Positions 59,581-64,000 of a stretch of 64,000 nucleotides of DNA are shown here, piece after piece. The stretch is from Pontibacter deserti (GTDB lineage Bacteria > Bacteroidota > Bacteroidia > Cytophagales > Hymenobacteraceae): NCBI RefSeq assembly GCF_023630255.1, contig NZ_JALPRS010000001.1, positions 124,001-188,000 on the forward strand. The letters are read 5' to 3'. The notes beneath the pieces were generated by a model, which searched no databases, was not told where the DNA came from, and saw only the letters and a list, made by a program, of their open reading frames with translations. The stretch's first letter is position 1. Each line of letters starts with the position of its first letter. The position numbers and the translations under genes were made by a program.

Positions 59581-61697
59581 TGCTGCAATGGGCGCCATAT
59601 CCGTTTTTAAGGATCGCGCTTAGCTTTATAGCAGGCATTTTGCTCTATGTAAGTATAGGTGAAGATTTCAGGTATGGTCCTGAAGTCTTCACCTTTTTTG
59701 TTTTCCTATTCTTTAGCTTATACTTATACGTGCGCAAAAACAGATCTGCAGAAACGAATGCCTGGGTAGGTATAGCCGGGTTATTTTGTTTTGTTGCTGC
59801 GGGTTTCTGGGTCACTGATTTGCGCACGCCTCATCTGCAACCAGAGCATCTTGCTAACCTTACCAATAAGCCAACTAACTACATCGGCACTGTTAATGAT
59901 TATGTTATCCAGAAGCCGGGTTATCAGCGCACAGTGCTGGATGTAGAACAGGTATTGGTGAACGGCAAATGGCAACCTGCAACAGGGTTGGTGCAGGTAA
60001 CTGTACCACACGATACACCCGAAGATTATACTTTTACTTATGGCGATAAATTACTTGTAAAAGGGTCTCCGGTGCTAGTGCCAGGCCCACTGAATCCGGA
60101 GCAGTTCAACTATAAAGCATACCTGCAGCAGAAAGGTGTTTACCATCGCCAAAACCTGCAGGCACATCAGTTTACACACCTCGGGAATGAGCCACCTAAT
60201 TACCTGCAGTTTGTAAGTATAAAGTTGCGCCGCTACCTCGAGAATGTAATAAAAGAGCATGTGCCGGATAAGCGCGAAGCTGGTATTGCTACAGCACTTA
60301 TACTTGGTGTAAAAGATGACCTGGATAACGCTATACGGGATAGTTATGCAGCTACCGGAACCATGCATGTGCTGGCCGTTTCGGGTATGCATGTCGGGCT
60401 GATCTTCGGAGTGTTTCTGCTCCTGTTTAAAAGTATAAACTTGAATTACTCCCAGCGGCTGCTTTATGCGCTGCTTGTGCTTGGTTTACTATGGTTATAT
60501 GCTTTTGTAACAGGCTGGTCGCCGTCGGTGCTACGGGCAGTTTTGATGTTTAGCTTAATAACTATAGCTATGGTCTTGAGCAGGCGGCATAACATTTATA
60601 ATACCCTTGCTGCTGCAGCTTTCCTGCTGCTCTTCTACGATCCTTATCTACTGTTCGATGTAGGATTCCAGTTGTCGTTTCTGGCAGTGTTTGGGATAGT
60701 GGCCTTGCAGCCTGGTATCTATAGTTTACTTATTGTAAATAGCTGGCTTTTAGATAAAGTTTGGGAGCTGTTCTCTATTGCTGTCGCAGCACAATTAATA
60801 ACTCTTCCGTTAGGTATCTATTATTTTCATCAGTTCCCGGTATACTTCTGGCTGGCTAATATTGTGGTGGTGCCTGTTTCTACCCTTGCCCTTTATAGTG
60901 GTATGGCTGCACTGGTCTTCCATTGGGTGCCTTTGCTGGCTGATGCGCTCTTTGCATTACACTTTGGCTTGATCTGGGTTATGAACGAGTTTAACCTGTT
61001 GCTTACAAACTTACCACATGCACTTATTAACGGTTTAGATATTACTGCGCTACAGTCGTGGTTGTTGTATGCAGTGCTGGCGCTTATATTCTTATTTCTT
61101 TTACAAAAGCAGTTGCGCTACTTAACGTTTGCTGTGCTTATAGTTGGTGTGCTTGCAGTGCAGCAGATTCTAGAAGAGTCAGAACAGCAAAACCAAAAAC
61201 TGCTGGCTATTTATAGTCTGCGTGGAAGTACGGCTCTTTCCTTTCTCCAGAACCGGGAAGCTATACTTGTTACTGATAGCACTCTGCTTCAAGACAGGCA
61301 AAATTATACTTTCAACATTCAGGCGCACCTATGGGATCTGGGTGTTACTGCACCAGTTTTTAAAGTAGTAGGGGAGTCATTAAAAACTAAAGCCGGTGTG
61401 TTTTCACAAACTTTACCTGACGGAAATGAATTGCTGGTTTGGCAGGGAAGGAAATTACTGTTAGTAAGCAAGCCCCTAAAGATACAGCCTGTAACAACTA
61501 TAGATTTAGATTATGTTATACTTACCAAAAATGCCAGAATTAAACCTGAAATGTTAAAGCCTTTTAAGGTTAAAGCTGTGGTGCTTGATGGTAGTAATAA
61601 GCTTTGGTACATATCCCGCATGAGATCAGAATTAGCAAAGTATAAATTGCCGGTGCATGATGTAACTACCGCAGGTGCGTTAGTGCAGAAACTATAG
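59580..61697 (+). CDS. comEC: ComEC/Rec2-family DNA uptake channel protein
   Basis: 705 residues. Two N-terminal spans, the DUF4131 beta-rich domain (~55-190), then the competence domain with IATALILGVKDDL, ATGTMHVLAVSGMHVGLIFGVFLLLF, GWSPSVLRAVLMFSLITIAMVLSRRHN and ten or so spans (~250-510). The C-terminal ~180 residues occupy the metallo-beta-lactamase position, but I see no HxHxDH, so that domain is degenerate. It is thought to pass single-stranded DNA through the inner membrane in natural transformation. Overlaps the GNAT gene by one base. Confidence 0.92.
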   Translation: MLQWAPYPFLRIALSFIAGILLYVSIGEDFRYGPEVFTFFVFLFFSLYLYVRKNRSAETNAWVGIAGLFCFVAAGFWVTDLRTPHLQPEHLANLTNKPTNYIGTVNDYVIQKPGYQRTVLDVEQVLVNGKWQPATGLVQVTVPHDTPEDYTFTYGDKLLVKGSPVLVPGPLNPEQFNYKAYLQQKGVYHRQNLQAHQFTHLGNEPPNYLQFVSIKLRRYLENVIKEHVPDKREAGIATALILGVKDDLDNAIRDSYAATGTMHVLAVSGMHVGLIFGVFLLLFKSINLNYSQRLLYALLVLGLLWLYAFVTGWSPSVLRAVLMFSLITIAMVLSRRHNIYNTLAAAAFLLLFYDPYLLFDVGFQLSFLAVFGIVALQPGIYSLLIVNSWLLDKVWELFSIAVAAQLITLPLGIYYFHQFPVYFWLANIVVVPVSTLALYSGMAALVFHWVPLLADALFALHFGLIWVMNEFNLLLTNLPHALINGLDITALQSWLLYAVLALIFLFLLQKQLRYLTFAVLIVGVLAVQQILEESEQQNQKLLAIYSLRGSTALSFLQNREAILVTDSTLLQDRQNYTFNIQAHLWDLGVTAPVFKVVGESLKTKAGVFSQTLPDGNELLVWQGRKLLLVSKPLKIQPVTTIDLDYVILTKNARIKPEMLKPFKVKAVVLDGSNKLWYISRMRSELAKYKLPVHDVTTAGALVQKL

Positions 61698-61712
61698 ATT
61701 TAACTTATAATA

Positions 61713-61746
61713 AAAAAAGCCGCCCAGAAATTAGAGCGGCTTTTTT
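61713..61746. terminator. Bidirectional terminator between comEC and the helicase gene
   Basis: AAAAAAGCCGC (61713-61723) pairs with GCGGCTTTTTT (61736-61746) across a 12-base loop. Poly-A and poly-T sides serve both convergent genes (stops at 61697 and 61748). Confidence 0.93.
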
Positions 61747-61747
61747 A

Positions 61748-63172
61748 TTATTCTGTCGGGGTTGTCTGAGGTGCTGTGCTACCCGCAGGCCCACGATTGC
61801 CTCTGTTGCGGTTGCGGTTATTGCGGCGCTTCTTCGGCCTGTTTTCTGAAACAGCCTGTTGTGCAACAGGTGCTGTAGTTGCTTCACCTGTTGTTACTCC
61901 TTGTTCCGGTCTTGGGCCAGCCTTAGGTTTATTTCTGTTACGGTTTCGGTTTTTGTTATCAGAACGGCCTTTGTTATTTCTTTCAGGTCTGCTTCCTTCT
62001 CTATGACGAACATGACCTCTTTTATTTGGATCGTAAGCAGGTCCGGGACCAAAGTCTTCCGGTAAAGCTAATTTAGGTATTTCCCGCTCAATTAACTGCT
62101 CTACCCTGCGTACACGGTACATGTCGTTCTCGTTCACAAATGTAATCGCCATACCTGTAGATGCAGCGCGCGCCGTACGCCCCACACGGTGTACATAATC
62201 TTCAGCGTCCTGCGGCATATCGAAATTCAGCACGTGGCTCAGGTTGTCGATGTCGATGCCGCGTGAAAGTATGTCAGTGCCAACCAGTATCTGGTATTTT
62301 TTGTTTTTAAAATCGCGTAGGGCAGCTTCACGTTCATCCTGGGTCATGTCAGACTGTATCCCTTCAGCTTCAAAGCCCATTTTGCGCAGAGACCTTACAA
62401 TCTGGCTTACGTTTGATTTGCGGGATGTGAAAATGATCATATTCTGTACTTCCAGTTCACGCAGAATGTGCTCCAGTAAAGGAAGCTTCTGGTTGTCGTA
62501 GGTCAGGTACATGCGCTGGTCAATTCCTTCGGCAGGCTTTGATACAGCCAGATTTATTTCTTCAGGGTTCTGCAGTATCTGCTGTGCCAGGTCGCGTATC
62601 TTTTTAGGCATGGTAGCCGAGAAAAGCAGGGTCTGGCGGTTGGCAGGTAGCTGGCGCACAATCTTCAGGATATCGTCCATAAAGCCCATATCCAGCATTT
62701 TGTCTGCTTCATCCAGTACTAGATAATTCAATTGGTCCAGCTTTACATAACCCAGCGCCATATGCGACATCAGTCGGCCCGGAGTAGCAATAATAATGTC
62801 AGCGCCACTGGTAAGCGCGCGTTTCTGCTGGTCCCATTCACCACCTTTGTTTCCTCCATAAATCGCGATGGAGCTAACGGGCGCAAAATAACCTAAACCT
62901 TCTACCTGCTCATCTATCTGTTTAGCAAGTTCGCGGGTAGGTACAAGTATAAGTGTGCTGGTATGTGAAGCGTTGGCGTGGGAGATACGGTCTATTAGCG
63001 GGAGCAGGTAAGCAGCCGTTTTGCCAGTTCCTGTCTGTGCGCAGGCTATCAGGTCTTTTTGCTCAAGTATAAGTGGTATTGCCTGTTGCTGTATAGGGGT
63101 AGGGGTGTTGTACCCCATAGACTCTATTCCAGTAACAACGTCTTCGTGTAATTTAAATGAATGAAAATTCAA
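61748..63172 (-). CDS. DEAD-box RNA helicase (RhlE-like)
   Basis: 474 residues. Motifs in order: Q motif with YNTPTPIQQQAIPLIL, Walker A ACAQTGTGKTAAYLLP, PTRELAKQ, VLDEADKMLDMGFMDD, SATMPKK, IIFTSRKSNVSQIV, ILVGTDILSRGIDID and HRVGRTARAA. The C-terminal ~90 residues are a basic, Arg/Asn/Gly-rich disordered tail (GSRPERNNKGRSDNKNRN), which should bind RNA. Acts in ribosome assembly or RNA decay, and cold adaptation is common. Monocistronic. Confidence 0.94.
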   Translation of the reverse strand: MNFHSFKLHEDVVTGIESMGYNTPTPIQQQAIPLILEQKDLIACAQTGTGKTAAYLLPLIDRISHANASHTSTLILVPTRELAKQIDEQVEGLGYFAPVSSIAIYGGNKGGEWDQQKRALTSGADIIIATPGRLMSHMALGYVKLDQLNYLVLDEADKMLDMGFMDDILKIVRQLPANRQTLLFSATMPKKIRDLAQQILQNPEEINLAVSKPAEGIDQRMYLTYDNQKLPLLEHILRELEVQNMIIFTSRKSNVSQIVRSLRKMGFEAEGIQSDMTQDEREAALRDFKNKKYQILVGTDILSRGIDIDNLSHVLNFDMPQDAEDYVHRVGRTARAASTGMAITFVNENDMYRVRRVEQLIEREIPKLALPEDFGPGPAYDPNKRGHVRHREGSRPERNNKGRSDNKNRNRNRNKPKAGPRPEQGVTTGEATTAPVAQQAVSENRPKKRRNNRNRNRGNRGPAGSTAPQTTPTE

Positions 63173-63338
63173 GGTTATAGTTTTTATATCTAATAGTTTG
63201 GGTCCTGATAAGCATTGAGCCTATTAGGTCTATGGTAAAGATAAAAATATTTATGATCATTTCTATGCCTGTAGTCTCCTTCACACCCAATCATTAAAAC
63301 CTGATTTGTAAATACTGCAATATTTTGTTGTAATAAAT

Positions 63339-63367
63339 TTTGTAAAGTGCAATATATATTATATTTG
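63339..63367 (+). promoter_or_regulatory. Promoter of a short transcript (TTTG-N17-TATATTTG)
   Basis: TTTG at 63339-63342 and TATATTTG at 63360-63367 are 17 bases apart, an exact consensus match. The surrounding sequence is very AT-rich. Transcription would start near 63374 and meet a strong hairpin at 63674, giving an RNA of about 350 bases. Confidence 0.65.
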
Positions 63368-63577
63368 CAATATATTAATTAAAGCTATTGAAATTCACTT
63401 TGGATAAAGTATAGGCTGTTTTTGTATGAAACATATAAGAATATAAATATTTACATCAAACAAGAAGTATATAAAAAATTATATTTAGCTGTAACATTTG
63501 ATATAGTGGGGCGTAAGATGTGAAAGTAGCAAATGCTATTTAAACACTGACTTCATCTTACAGTTATTATATTCAGT

Positions 63578-63661
63578 ATGAAAAAGGCTATACAAGATTC
63601 GCCAAACTTTTATCTTTTGCTTGGTGTAAATATTATTAATGCGCTTTTCTTCTTGTTATAA
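63578..63661 (+). CDS. Possible 27-residue hydrophobic peptide
   Basis: ATG 63578 opens a 27-codon frame: MKKAIQDSPNF, then YLLLGVNIINALFFLL. It is too short for usual gene calling. The Lys start and a 16-residue apolar stretch fit a single-span membrane peptide. It lies ~200 bases downstream of a consensus promoter and 12 bases before a strong terminator hairpin, so it is the only coding candidate on that transcript. It may equally be incidental to a small RNA. Confidence 0.4.
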   Translation: MKKAIQDSPNFYLLLGVNIINALFFLL

Positions 63662-63673
63662 GAAGCATTTAAC

Positions 63674-63725
63674 AGAAAACATAAAAGGCTATCCTGCTTT
63701 TGCAGGATAGCCTTTTATGTTTTCT
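63674..63725. terminator. Very strong terminator hairpin (24-bp perfect arms)
   Basis: Arms 63674-63697 and 63702-63725 are perfectly complementary over 24 bases with a TTTT loop; the core is GGCTATCCTGC/GCAGGATAGCC. It closes the short transcription unit that starts at 63339. Confidence 0.9.
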
Positions 63726-63882
63726 ATAATTCTAAGTATGCTTTAAGCTCCTTCCAGTTTTAAACCAAGTTAAAGTACAGCCTCGTTTTGATAACTGTAG
63801 CTTGTCAATCTCTTTCCTCAGGTTAGAACCATATTTATAGATATTTTTACGAAGTTTGGAAAGTAACCAAAAACCGGGAGCT

Positions 63883-64000
63883 ATGATTTGTAATAATATG
63901 CTGGTGTTGGAACTGGCCAGTGTGTTAGCCGGGCCTAGCGTAGGTCAGTTTTTTGCAGAACTAGGTGCAAACGTTATTAAAGTAGAAAATGCCGCAACGA
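63883..64000 (+). CDS. CaiB/BaiF CoA-transferase, 3' partial
   Basis: Only 39 codons are in the window. MLVLELASVLAGPSVGQFFAELGANVIKVEN is the N-terminal signature of family III CoA-transferases (LAGP near residue 20 and GA-x-VIKVE). The true start may be ATG 63898 (MLVLEL), since homologues begin close to that point; 63883 adds five residues. It should move CoA between organic acids. The gene runs out of the window at 64000, so length and catalytic Asp cannot be seen. Confidence 0.85.
   Translation, partial: MICNNMLVLELASVLAGPSVGQFFAELGANVIKVENAAT

Overview
The window is a chromosomal segment of a Bacteroidota bacterium, most likely from the order Cytophagales and close to Hymenobacteraceae (Pontibacter/Hymenobacter type). 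That placement is inference from several things seen together: TonB receptors with an N-terminal carboxypeptidase-regulatory-like domain, a type IX secretion (T9SS) C-terminal sorting domain, DUF3570/DUF4266 proteins, an Acr3/ArsM arsenic operon, very large hybrid histidine kinases, scarce Shine-Dalgarno sequences, and exact matches to the Bacteroidota promoter TTG-N17-23-TAnnTTTG. No transposase, integrase, phage, rRNA or CRISPR array is visible. The window opens inside a TonB receptor gene and closes inside a CaiB/BaiF CoA-transferase gene.

Layout. 1-5 kb: TonB receptor (5' partial), tRNA-Leu(GAG) with a clear promoter, the NFACT/RqcH ribosome-rescue gene preceded by a 7-bp tandem repeat, and a metallo-hydrolase. 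4-11 kb: a minus-strand operon led by a 1738-residue hybrid kinase, with a single-domain response regulator, a small unknown protein and the hydrolase. 11-20 kb: housekeeping and transport genes (miaA, pfkA, TerB-like, SLC13 permease with RCK domains, M61 peptidase, VOC protein, a disordered Tyr/Asn/Arg/Asp-rich protein). 20-24 kb: META lipoprotein, then the compact cassette thioredoxin - ApbE - DUF4266 lipoprotein - DUF3570 barrel. 24-27.3 kb: the arsenic operon arsR - arsM - acr3 - arsenate reductase, with two matching ArsR-type palindromes and an inverted-repeat element inside it. 27.4-35.6 kb: gluconokinase and 6-phosphogluconate dehydrogenase, envelope proteins, two GNATs, an M3 oligopeptidase. 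35.8-42.5 kb: a four-gene overlapping signalling operon (NIT-type hybrid kinase, CheR, CheB, REC-kinase). 42.5-49 kb: small unknown genes, a lytic transglycosylase, a 993-residue T9SS-exported ELWxxDGT-repeat protein, and directly behind it a 5'-truncated copy of the gene at 42860. 49-56 kb: aquaporin, LytS/LytTR two-component pair, TonB-type barrel receptor, tRNA-Leu(CAA), a tRNA 3' remnant, and hscB. 56-57 kb: about 0.8 kb of dispersed intergenic repeats. 57-64 kb: SAM hydrolase, phoH, GNAT, comEC, DEAD-box helicase, and a promoter - 27-codon ORF - strong hairpin unit.

How genes work together. The arsenic genes form a complete route: arsenate reduction, arsenite efflux and arsenite methylation under ArsR control. 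The thioredoxin/ApbE/DUF4266/DUF3570 cassette looks like an exported redox or flavinylation system of unresolved function. Gluconokinase plus Gnd feed gluconate into the pentose phosphate pathway. Three separate signalling loci (4-11, 36-42 and 50-52 kb) make the window rich in phosphorelay proteins.

Two genome-scale signals stand out. AAGTATA and AACTATA (either strand) recur far above chance, inside genes and between them. Many operon ends carry long, nearly perfect hairpins.
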